Below the pieces are notes generated by a model. It was given only the letters and a program-made list of their open reading frames with translations, was not told where the DNA came from and did not search any database. Positions 19,044 through 27,284 of a DNA stretch of 64,000 bases are shown here, piece by piece. Location: assembly GCA_965659665.1 (NCBI GenBank), contig CBFHWU010000029.1:48388-112387 (forward strand), read 5' to 3'. The translations under genes and the position numbers were made by a program. This DNA comes from CBFHWU01 sp965659665 (GTDB lineage Bacteria > Bacteroidota > Bacteroidia > Flavobacteriales > Flavobacteriaceae). Each line of letters begins with the position of its first letter. The first letter of the stretch is position 1.

Positions 19044-19607
19044 ATGAAAAAAAATGAAATTCGTAAAAAGTATCAATTACAACGCAATGCCTTTTCACAC
19101 GATCAGCGTAACGAGTTATCCAAACACATGATGCAACGCCTTTTATCTCTTCCAATTTGGGAATGTGACACCTACCATATCTTTTTGTCTATTGATCAAA
19201 AAAAAGAAGTGAATACGCATTTTATTATCGATCAACTACGAGAACAAAACAAAAGAATAATAGTTCCTAAAATAGATTTAAGCTCCTACGAAATGACTCA
19301 TTATGTTTTGGAATCAGCGACTCAACTCAAACAAAACAAATATGGAATTCCAGAACCCGCCGAGGGTTTTGTGATCGATCCTGAATTTCTTGATGTGGTG
19401 TTCGTTCCTCTATTAGCATTTGATAAAAAAGGCCATAGAGTGGGTTATGGGAAAGGGTTTTATGACCGTTTTTTGGTGAAATGTCGCTCCAACTGCATAT
19501 TTATAGGCTTAAGTTTTTTTGAAGCCGAATTTCGTATTGATGATGTGCACTCTGACGATATTGCACTTCATTATGCAGTTTGCCCAACAACAACATATAG
19601 GTTTTAG
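19044..19607 (+). CDS. 5-formyltetrahydrofolate cyclo-ligase
   Basis: This 187-residue enzyme converts 5-formyl-THF to 5,10-methenyl-THF with ATP. The N-terminal KNEIRKKYQLQRNAFS helix and the hallmark DKKGHRVGYGKGFYDRFL phosphate-binding motif (about residues 132-149) are present, and length is normal. It stands between divergent uvrC and convergent lspA, sharing its last four bases with the lspA stop region. Unusually for this group, an AAGGAG directly abuts the ATG; the spacing is too short for a normal ribosome binding site. Confidence 0.92.
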   Translation: MKKNEIRKKYQLQRNAFSHDQRNELSKHMMQRLLSLPIWECDTYHIFLSIDQKKEVNTHFIIDQLREQNKRIIVPKIDLSSYEMTHYVLESATQLKQNKYGIPEPAEGFVIDPEFLDVVFVPLLAFDKKGHRVGYGKGFYDRFLVKCRSNCIFIGLSFFEAEFRIDDVHSDDIALHYAVCPTTTYRF

Positions 19608-20236
19608 TCTTTAGGAAAAATACGTTTGTTAAAAACCAACACAATTCCAACCCCTGTACTAATGGCAGTATCTGCCAGGTTGAAGACAGGTTCAAAAAAA
19701 GTAAAACTATTTCCACCAATTACAGGCATCCAATTGGGCCAAACCCATGTAAACATTGGAAATTGAATCATATCTACCACATGACCAAACATAAAGGGAG
19801 CATATCCACCCTCTACAGGGAATAGCTCGGCAACTTGTCCATAGCTACTTGAAAAAATAAGCCCGTAAAAAAGAGAGTCAATAATATTGCCTAAGGCGCC
19901 AGCTAAAATTAAACTTCCAGCTAAAAGCATTAAAGAATGTTGTTTTTTTCGGATCGCATCAAAGAGCCAATATCCAATAATACTCACAGCAATAACTCTA
20001 AATAAGCTCAGTAATAGTTTGGCTGTTTCTTCAGAAAGAAAAGGTAAAAAATCATGTAGTGCCGTACCCCATGCCATGCCTTTATTTTCAACAAATAACA
20101 AACGAAACCAGCCCCAATCCACAATAGCATCAGAGCTGTAGAATGTAAGCGGAAAACTAAGCTTAATATAAATTTTACTAAGTTGATCTAAAAATAATAC
20201 TCCAAAAATGAGTATGAGGGATTTTTTATAATTCAC
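19604..20236 (-). CDS. lspA: Lipoprotein signal peptidase II
   Basis: This 210-residue inner-membrane aspartyl protease removes signal peptides from prolipoproteins. It has four membrane spans and both catalytic aspartates in context: GNIIDSLFYG and NLADTAIS. The N-terminal FLDQLSKIYIKLSF is the usual DxxxK-type motif. It is longer than the roughly 160-residue proteobacterial form because of an insert around residues 120-160, as is common in Bacteroidota. It follows the dksA-like gene by ten bases and belongs to the ileS-dksA-lspA operon. The many predicted lipoproteins in this window are its likely substrates. Confidence 0.94.
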   Translation of the reverse strand: MNYKKSLILIFGVLFLDQLSKIYIKLSFPLTFYSSDAIVDWGWFRLLFVENKGMAWGTALHDFLPFLSEETAKLLLSLFRVIAVSIIGYWLFDAIRKKQHSLMLLAGSLILAGALGNIIDSLFYGLIFSSSYGQVAELFPVEGGYAPFMFGHVVDMIQFPMFTWVWPNWMPVIGGNSFTFFEPVFNLADTAISTGVGIVLVFNKRIFPKD

Positions 20237-20246
20237 GTTTCAGAGA

Positions 20247-20621
20247 CTATTTTTGCATATTTTTTGCTTCGATACTCAAAGTAGCATGAGGGACTAACTT
20301 TAATCGTTCCTTACTGATTAACTTTCCAGTAACTCGACACACACCGTAAGTTTTGTTTTCGATACGTATCAGCGCATTTTTTAAGTCACGAATAAATTTT
20401 TCTTGTCGAATGGCTAGTTGTGTATTAGCTTCTTTAGACATAGTTTCGGAACCTTCTTCAAAAGCTTTGAATGTAGGAGCAGTGTCATCAGTTCCATTAT
20501 TTCCGTCGTTCATGTAAGCACTGCGAATCAGTTCTAAATCATTTTGAGCATTAGAAATTTTTTCTTCAATCAACAATTTGAACTCGTCCAGTTCTTTATC
20601 AGCATATCGAATTGCACTCAT
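20247..20621 (-). CDS. DksA/TraR-family zinc-finger-like regulator
   Basis: This 124-residue protein has the DksA layout: a long N-terminal coiled coil (about residues 8-80) and a C-terminal finger, YGVCRVTGKLISKERL. Only one Cys of the usual CxxC is left (CRVT), and the second pair is also replaced, so it probably does not bind zinc; this form is common in flavobacteria. DksA proteins insert into the RNA polymerase secondary channel and mediate the ppGpp response. It overlaps the ileS stop by four bases (ATGA) and is followed by lspA, so its output is tied to ileS translation. Confidence 0.88.
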   Translation of the reverse strand: MSAIRYADKELDEFKLLIEEKISNAQNDLELIRSAYMNDGNNGTDDTAPTFKAFEEGSETMSKEANTQLAIRQEKFIRDLKNALIRIENKTYGVCRVTGKLISKERLKLVPHATLSIEAKNMQK

Positions 20622-23600
20622 GTTATGTTGTTTTTGCGAATACGTATCAGGGATGATATATGGTCAAAAACCAAATCGTATCCTTGGTTAATCTTTTCAA
20701 TAATTTTTATTTCAGTGGCAAGAGTTTCATTTTTTATGTACTTTTCATTTGCTTCTACGGCTTTTTTAAGCTCTGGATCATTCTGAAACTCTAACACTAT
20801 AGTGTCTGTAACTTCCAGGCCACTTTCTTTTCTGAAGTTTTGCACACGATTTATAATTTCACGTGCCGTACCCTCTAAAATTAGTTCCTCGTTTAAGGTT
20901 ACATCTAGGGCTACTGTTGTGCCTAATTCTGAAGCAACTAGCCATCCTTCAATATCTTTAGAGCTTATCACGACATCAGAAAGGTCTAAAATACTATTTT
21001 TTCCATTAATTTCGACTTCAACTTGTCCACTTTTTTCAATTTTTTCGATCATATTTAGATCAAAAGATGAAATTAGTTGAACGATTTCTTTCATATTCTT
21101 ACCAAAACGTGGGCCAAGTGTTTTGAAATTGGGTTTGATTTCTTTAATTAGTATCGAAGAAGCATCATCTAAAATTTCTACCGATTTTACATTTACCTCT
21201 AATTTGATCAAATCAGAGATGGCTTGTATTTCTTCTTTTTCTTGTGAAGATAATACGGGAATCATAACACGTTGTAAGGGTTGACGTACTTTTATTTTTT
21301 GTTTTTTTCGAAGGGACAATAAAAGAGAAACAATACGTTGTGCACGTTGCATTTTTTGCTCTAATTCCGATTGAATATGCTCGGTTACTGTGGATGGAAA
21401 ATTAGAAAGATGAACAGAAGATTCTTTTTCTTGTTGCGTGACCCCTATTAAGTTTTGATATAATCGATCAGAATAAAAAGGAGCAATAGGCGCCATCAAT
21501 TTTGAAACGGTTAACAAGCAATCAAACAAGGTTTGATAAGCAGCAATTTTATCTTCTTGGTAACTTCCTTTCCAAAAACGTCTTCGACATAAACGCACGT
21601 ACCAATTGCTTAAATCTTCAATGACAAACGTTGAAATTGCTCGGGCAGCTTTGGTGGGCTCATAATCATCATAAAACCCGTCTACATCTCGTATTAAAGT
21701 ATTCATTTCAGAAATAATCCATTGATCCATTTCAGATCGGTTGCTTAAAATTATTTCATCTTCTTGGTATTTAAATCCATCGATATTTGCATAAAGTGCA
21801 AAGAAAGAATAAGTGTTGTATAATGTTCCAAAAAACTTTCGGCGCACTTCTGCTATTCCTTCTAAATCAAATTTTAGATTATCCCATGGGTTGGCATTAC
21901 TAATCATATACCAGCGTGTTGCATCGGGACCAAATTCATTAAGAGTTTCAAAGGGATCAACGGCATTCCCTAATCGTTTGGACATTTTTTGACCATTTTT
22001 ATCCAACACTAATCCGTTTGATACAACGTTTTTGTAAGCCACACTGTCAAAAACCAATGACCCAATGGTGTGAAGCGTATAGAACCAGCCTCTAGTTTGG
22101 TCGACACCTTCGGCAATATAATCGGCAGGATAAGCTTCGCCCGAGTCTATTTTTTCTTTATTTTCAAAGGGATAATGCCATTGCGCATAAGGCATTGAAC
22201 CAGAGTCAAACCAGACATCAATGAGGTCAGCTTCACGGATCATCGGTTTTCCAGTATTGGAGACAAGTGTGATGCTGTCAACACAATTTTTGTGAAGATC
22301 AACACGACTATAATTGGCTTCACTCATATCCCCTTCAATAAAATCAGAAAGTGGGTTACGGTCCATAATTTTTTTACCAACCGCCAATTCAATTTCATTT
22401 TTAAGTTCTGATATGGAGCCAATTACTTTAGTTTCGGATCCATCTTCTGTACGCCAAATAGGTAAAGGAATTCCCCAGTAACGTGAACGAGATAAATTCC
22501 AATCATTTGCGTTGGCAAGCCAATTTCCAAAGCGACCTTCCCCTGTAGCGGTAGGTTTCCAATTGATGGTTTTATTTAATTCAACCATTCGATCTTTGTG
22601 CTGGGATACCTTAATAAACCACGAATCTAGAGGATAATATAATAGTGGTTTGTCAGTACGCCAACAATTGGGATAACTATGGAGGTATTTTTCCACTTTG
22701 AAGGCTTTATTTTCTTCTTTAAGTTGAATAGCAATTTCTATATCAACTGATTTTTCAGGAGGATTTTCATAGTATTCATTTTTAACGTATTTACCGCCCA
22801 ATTTTCCAAGTTCAGGTCGAAATTTACCTTGTAAATCAACTAAAGGAACAGTTTGGCCGTTCTCGTTCAGAACCAATAATGGAGGAACTTCTGGGATAGA
22901 AGCTTTGGCTACTTTTGCATCATCGGCTCCAAATGTTGGGGCGGTATGCACAATACCTGTTCCGTCGTCAGTGGTTACAAAGTCTCCTAAGATGACTCGA
23001 AAAGCATGCTCAGGATGTCGGTAGGGAAGGGGAGCTTCATCCCAGAGTTGTTCATATTGAATCCCTTCCAAAGATTTTCCTGATAAGTTTGTTCCAACAA
23101 AATAAGGAATCATTTTTGCTCCGGGATGATAGTCCGATAAGAGGTCTAATGAATTAACGGGAATATATTTTTTCCCAAATTGTTTTGAAATTAATTTTTC
23201 AGCTAGCAATACACGAATAGGGTTAAAAGTATATTGATTGAAGGTATGTACAACGACATAGTTAATGTTAGGACCTACGGTCAGCGCTGTGTTTGAGGGT
23301 AAGGTCCATGGGGTAGTTGTCCAAGCTAAAATATACAAAGCGGTATCCGCTCTTAGTATTTCAGGAAGAGTTTCAGTAAGGGTTTTAAATTGAGCGGTAA
23401 CAGTGGTATCAGTAACGTTTTGGTAGCATCCAGGTTGATTGAGTTCGTGAGAGGACAATCCTGTCCCTGCTTTTGGGGAGTAAGGCTGTATGGTATACCC
23501 CTTATAAATTAAATTTTGATCAAATAACTCTTTTAAAAGCCACCACACCGATTCCATATATTTAGAGGTGTAGGTTACATAAGGATCGTCCATATCAACC

Positions 23601-24022
23601 CAATACCCCATTTCTCTGGTGAGTTGATTCCAAACATCTGTGTAGCGCATCACGGCTTTTTTACAAGCCTCATTGTATTCAGAAATACTAATTGTTTTTC
23701 CAATATCTTCTTTGGTAATCCCTAATTCTTTTTCTACCCCTAATTCAACGGGGAGTCCATGGGTATCCCAACCTGCTTTCCTATTTACTTGATATCCTTT
23801 TTGTGTTTTGTAACGACAAAAAATATCTTTGATAGTTCGGGCCATAACATGATGAATACCAGGAAGTCCATTTGCAGATGGAGGTCCTTCAAAAAAAACA
23901 AAAGGAGGATTACCCTCACGAGTGCTGATGCTGGCTTGAAAGGTCATGTGGTCTTCCCAAAATTCACGAACCTCTTTTGCGATTTTTGGTAAATCTAAAT
24001 TAGAGTACTCTGGAAACGTCAT
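20618..24022 (-). CDS. ileS: Isoleucyl-tRNA synthetase
   Basis: This 1134-residue class I synthetase charges tRNA-Ile with isoleucine and edits valine. The HIGH-type signature is GLPGIHH near residue 53 and the KMSKR loop is KNGQKMSKRLGN. The CP1 editing domain (TTPWTLPSN; DDGTGIVHTAPTFGADD) and the C-terminal anticodon-binding region (WYVRLCRRRFWKG) are intact. Length matches the long bacterial/eukaryotic-like type that lacks the zinc tail. It is the first gene of ileS-dksA-lspA. A weak -7 match, TACTTTCG, lies in its upstream gap. Confidence 0.96.
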   Translation of the reverse strand: MTFPEYSNLDLPKIAKEVREFWEDHMTFQASISTREGNPPFVFFEGPPSANGLPGIHHVMARTIKDIFCRYKTQKGYQVNRKAGWDTHGLPVELGVEKELGITKEDIGKTISISEYNEACKKAVMRYTDVWNQLTREMGYWVDMDDPYVTYTSKYMESVWWLLKELFDQNLIYKGYTIQPYSPKAGTGLSSHELNQPGCYQNVTDTTVTAQFKTLTETLPEILRADTALYILAWTTTPWTLPSNTALTVGPNINYVVVHTFNQYTFNPIRVLLAEKLISKQFGKKYIPVNSLDLLSDYHPGAKMIPYFVGTNLSGKSLEGIQYEQLWDEAPLPYRHPEHAFRVILGDFVTTDDGTGIVHTAPTFGADDAKVAKASIPEVPPLLVLNENGQTVPLVDLQGKFRPELGKLGGKYVKNEYYENPPEKSVDIEIAIQLKEENKAFKVEKYLHSYPNCWRTDKPLLYYPLDSWFIKVSQHKDRMVELNKTINWKPTATGEGRFGNWLANANDWNLSRSRYWGIPLPIWRTEDGSETKVIGSISELKNEIELAVGKKIMDRNPLSDFIEGDMSEANYSRVDLHKNCVDSITLVSNTGKPMIREADLIDVWFDSGSMPYAQWHYPFENKEKIDSGEAYPADYIAEGVDQTRGWFYTLHTIGSLVFDSVAYKNVVSNGLVLDKNGQKMSKRLGNAVDPFETLNEFGPDATRWYMISNANPWDNLKFDLEGIAEVRRKFFGTLYNTYSFFALYANIDGFKYQEDEIILSNRSEMDQWIISEMNTLIRDVDGFYDDYEPTKAARAISTFVIEDLSNWYVRLCRRRFWKGSYQEDKIAAYQTLFDCLLTVSKLMAPIAPFYSDRLYQNLIGVTQQEKESSVHLSNFPSTVTEHIQSELEQKMQRAQRIVSLLLSLRKKQKIKVRQPLQRVMIPVLSSQEKEEIQAISDLIKLEVNVKSVEILDDASSILIKEIKPNFKTLGPRFGKNMKEIVQLISSFDLNMIEKIEKSGQVEVEINGKNSILDLSDVVISSKDIEGWLVASELGTTVALDVTLNEELILEGTAREIINRVQNFRKESGLEVTDTIVLEFQNDPELKKAVEANEKYIKNETLATEIKIIEKINQGYDLVFDHISSLIRIRKNNIT

Positions 24023-24094
24023 TATACTACGCTAAAATCAGTTAAGATGCGAAAGTAACTAATTTAATCTAAAAAATTTAACAATAAGTAGTAC

Positions 24095-26581
24095 TTAGAA
24101 ACGGTAGTTTACAATCAACTTAAAACTTCTTCCAGGAGCAGATATTCCTGATGCAAAACTCCGGTAATGGATGTTCAATATATTTTCGAGTTGTATCCCA
24201 AACGCTAAATGACTGGAAAAACGGTGTTGTGTGTTCAGGTCAAAGCGTTCCCATGAAAGAGCACCTGCAAAACGTTCCTCATCTGTTGCAGCATCTGGGT
24301 TAATTAATGGGGTTTCTTCAAGACCATCTTCACCTCCTTTACTGAAATCGCCAGGCTCTTTGGAGCTGGAGTGATAAAAAGCGAATTCAACAACCGTGTT
24401 TTTATTTTCCCATACTAGCCGCTGATTTCCAAATAAAGGGGATATCGAGGGAAGTGGCATATCATCTGAAACCCCCACTGCGTCAGTAAATGTCAGGCTA
24501 CCTTTGTACGCAATATGATGACTAAGGTCAATACTCCAATCTAATACTCCCCCATAAATTTTGGCATCTCCTAAGTTAACGTTAGCAATGGTTTCCACTT
24601 CCTCACCTGCAAATAACATAGTAAAAATATTATCTGTAGAGGTGTCAGAAAGTAAAGGATAAAGATTACGGCCAATATAGTTGTTGACCCATGTATAATA
24701 GACATTAGCTTGGAAGTAAGATTTACGTTTGTTAAAATATCGGGTAATTCCAATTTCACTGTTGTATGCATATTCTGGTTTTAATTCAGGATTTGGAATG
24801 GTAAGTTTTCCATTATTTTCTCTAATCTTTCCAAGATCATCAACATTTGGAGATCTGAACCCACTTGATACACCAGTACGAATATCCCATTTAGCGTTAG
24901 GACGATATACATACCCTAATGCTGCATTTATCGCACCATTACTATTCGAGGTCTCAGATAGTCGGGCATCGATAAGCGCTTGATCATTCCATTCTGCATT
25001 TAAGTGCGTGGAGGTATATCGAATACCCGAATTTAAGGTTGATTTTTCAGATAAATCAGTGTGGTAATCCGCATATAAAGCCCATGTGGTATACGTACTT
25101 CCTGCACTAGGATATCGAGTTGGAATATGAGATGTTAAGCCTAATCCTGTTACTTGGTTTCCAGACACTATGAGGTTTTGCTCATAAGCTTCAGAATCGA
25201 CGATATTATGGGTAAACTCAACCCCATAAGACAAGCTGTTGTGTTCACTTAAGTGAGCAAAAAGATCAGCATTAAAACTAAAAACATCTACATGTTCTAG
25301 TTGCGTTTCTCTATTGAATTTTCCAAATCTTCTTTTAATGCGCGACTCTTCAATTGCTTGATATGCTAGGGTTAGGGTGGCTTTTGACAGCCATTTATTA
25401 GAGTGATTAATTTTCAAGCTAGGTGCAATAAACAAACGTTTTTGGGGACCATATCTCCACTCTGCAAACTTGAGTGTTCCATCGTCTTGTATTTCAGAAA
25501 GTTTATCAAATCGCCCAATTTCTGAAGAAGTTGAAAATTGTGTGTTGAGCGAAAAACGGGTATTAGAATTAATGACATAAACCCATTTTTGTAATAAATC
25601 AAATTGATCATATCCTGAGTTTTTTTGTAGATAGCTCTTCGAGTTGGAATGAGATTCTTCAAAAAAAGTATCATTGTCATTTTTTGAATAGTCAAATACT
25701 TTCCCCCAATTTTCGTAACCATGTTTTCGATTTTTACCCATTCGTACATCTCCAAAATTAGAATAACTCAAACTGGTAAAACTCCCCCATTTTTTGTCAC
25801 TGTATTCTAAATGAATATTATTTAAAGATGAACGTTGATGAAAGTCATAAGAGTTACTGGCTCCAAATTCCCAGCGGGATTGGTTATTGATTCGTGGTTC
25901 TTTGGTATAGTAATGAACAACTCCACCCATAGCATCTGATCCATAACCTACTGATGATGGACCAAAAATAACTTCAGTTCGTGACAAGCTGTTGGGATCA
26001 ATCGTAATAGCATTTTGTAAGTGTCCAGATCGATAGATGGCATTATTCATACGTACGCCATCAACTACGAGTAAAACTCTGTTGGCTTCAAAACCTCTTA
26101 TCACAGGACTTCCACCTGCGCCTTGGGATTTTTGTATTCTAATCCCAGGGGAAAGGGTTAAAACTTCGGCACTAGTTTGTGGAGAATGAAAAGCTATTTC
26201 ATCGCTTTGAATAATATTAACTTGTTTTGATATTTGTTTTTTTTTCGTTGAACTTCTAGAGACAGAAAGCACAATTTCGTTCAGGCTTTGAGTATCGGGG
26301 AATAAAAAAACCACCTTTTCAGAGCGAAGAGCTTCATAGGACATCACACGTTCTTCAAAACCAATGTGAACAAAAACAATCATATCGTTGTTATTAAACG
26401 ACGAAAGAGAGAATGAACCTTTGTCGTCTGTTATAGCCATGGTGGATTTATACTGATTGTGAATCGTAACATCAGAAATGATATCTCCTGTCAGTTCATT
26501 TCTTACCACAATGTGTTGTGCGAGGAGATTAGAACAACAAAAAGTAAAAAGAAAAAAATAATTAAGGTCTAAAAACTTCAT
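24095..26581 (-). CDS. TonB-dependent receptor, haem/siderophore-type
   Basis: This 828-residue outer-membrane receptor has a signal peptide (to about residue 22) and a carboxypeptidase-regulatory-like beta domain (about 23-95). A TonB-box-like LNEIVLSVSRSS is followed by the plug (about 110-230) with RIQKSQGAGGSPVIRGFEA and DGVRMNNAIYRSGHLQN. A 22-strand barrel ends in KLIVNYRF. The RMNNAIYRxGHLQN plug signature is shared with the haemoglobin/haem/transferrin receptor group, so iron or haem uptake is the best guess. Its ATG lies 20 bases inside the 3' end of recO, so it is part of the porZ-recO-receptor run. Confidence 0.88.
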   Translation of the reverse strand: MKFLDLNYFFLFTFCCSNLLAQHIVVRNELTGDIISDVTIHNQYKSTMAITDDKGSFSLSSFNNNDMIVFVHIGFEERVMSYEALRSEKVVFLFPDTQSLNEIVLSVSRSSTKKKQISKQVNIIQSDEIAFHSPQTSAEVLTLSPGIRIQKSQGAGGSPVIRGFEANRVLLVVDGVRMNNAIYRSGHLQNAITIDPNSLSRTEVIFGPSSVGYGSDAMGGVVHYYTKEPRINNQSRWEFGASNSYDFHQRSSLNNIHLEYSDKKWGSFTSLSYSNFGDVRMGKNRKHGYENWGKVFDYSKNDNDTFFEESHSNSKSYLQKNSGYDQFDLLQKWVYVINSNTRFSLNTQFSTSSEIGRFDKLSEIQDDGTLKFAEWRYGPQKRLFIAPSLKINHSNKWLSKATLTLAYQAIEESRIKRRFGKFNRETQLEHVDVFSFNADLFAHLSEHNSLSYGVEFTHNIVDSEAYEQNLIVSGNQVTGLGLTSHIPTRYPSAGSTYTTWALYADYHTDLSEKSTLNSGIRYTSTHLNAEWNDQALIDARLSETSNSNGAINAALGYVYRPNAKWDIRTGVSSGFRSPNVDDLGKIRENNGKLTIPNPELKPEYAYNSEIGITRYFNKRKSYFQANVYYTWVNNYIGRNLYPLLSDTSTDNIFTMLFAGEEVETIANVNLGDAKIYGGVLDWSIDLSHHIAYKGSLTFTDAVGVSDDMPLPSISPLFGNQRLVWENKNTVVEFAFYHSSSKEPGDFSKGGEDGLEETPLINPDAATDEERFAGALSWERFDLNTQHRFSSHLAFGIQLENILNIHYRSFASGISAPGRSFKLIVNYRF

Positions 26582-27284
26582 ATAAAATACTTAGCGACTT
26601 TGGTTTTCTAAATCCGTGCAAATGAAAAGAAAAATACAATAAGATCAATTCTAACATTGATTTTCTTTGATCTGAAGATAAAGACAGCGCGCAACCATTA
26701 TCAAAAGTTGTGCCTAACAATCGTTTAAATAAAATAATTTTTTCACCACCAATACAATGTAAGTGGAGGTACTCATTGACAAAGATTCCATTCTTTAAAT
26801 CAAAATAGGCAAACTCCATATTGTTTTGATCAGGATAGAAGCCTAAATGCCGGGTGATCAAGAGTAAAAATAAAAGATGAAAATTAACTACTTTTTGATG
26901 CATATCAAACCATAAAAGGGAATGTTCTATAAAGGAAAATAAATGATTATTGGGTTCTTCTTCTCGAATGACGTGAGTTAATATCTCACTGATGAATAGT
27001 GCTATAGTAGTTTTAGTGATATCGGTATAAATGGATTGATATGGGGTTTTAATTTTAGCACTTCGAATAATACCCAATCCACTCTTTGTGTTACGATTTT
27101 CGGTAAGTTCAAGAATATTTAAAGGCTGAAACATTCCCATGGTTAATGACTTACTTTTTCCGCTTCTAATTCCTTTTAAAAGGTAGGATTTTAACCCATC
27201 AGTTTGAGTATAACAACGAACAATTAGACTTGTATCTCCATACTTTAAATTACTGAAAACAATAGCAGAGGTGGTAATAGACAT
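26562..27284 (-). CDS. recO: DNA repair protein RecO
   Basis: This 240-residue protein anneals ssDNA and, with RecR, loads RecA in the RecF pathway. The N-terminal OB fold (AIVFSNLKYGDTSLIVRCYT) and the helical C-terminal half with the usual LLLITRHLGFYPD are clear. The zinc-finger cysteines of other phyla are absent, as in flavobacterial homologues. The ATG overlaps the porZ stop by one base (TAATG), which indicates tight translational coupling. It overlaps the following receptor gene by 20 bases. Confidence 0.92.
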   Translation of the reverse strand: MSITTSAIVFSNLKYGDTSLIVRCYTQTDGLKSYLLKGIRSGKSKSLTMGMFQPLNILELTENRNTKSGLGIIRSAKIKTPYQSIYTDITKTTIALFISEILTHVIREEEPNNHLFSFIEHSLLWFDMHQKVVNFHLLFLLLITRHLGFYPDQNNMEFAYFDLKNGIFVNEYLHLHCIGGEKIILFKRLLGTTFDNGCALSLSSDQRKSMLELILLYFSFHLHGFRKPKSLSILYEVFRP

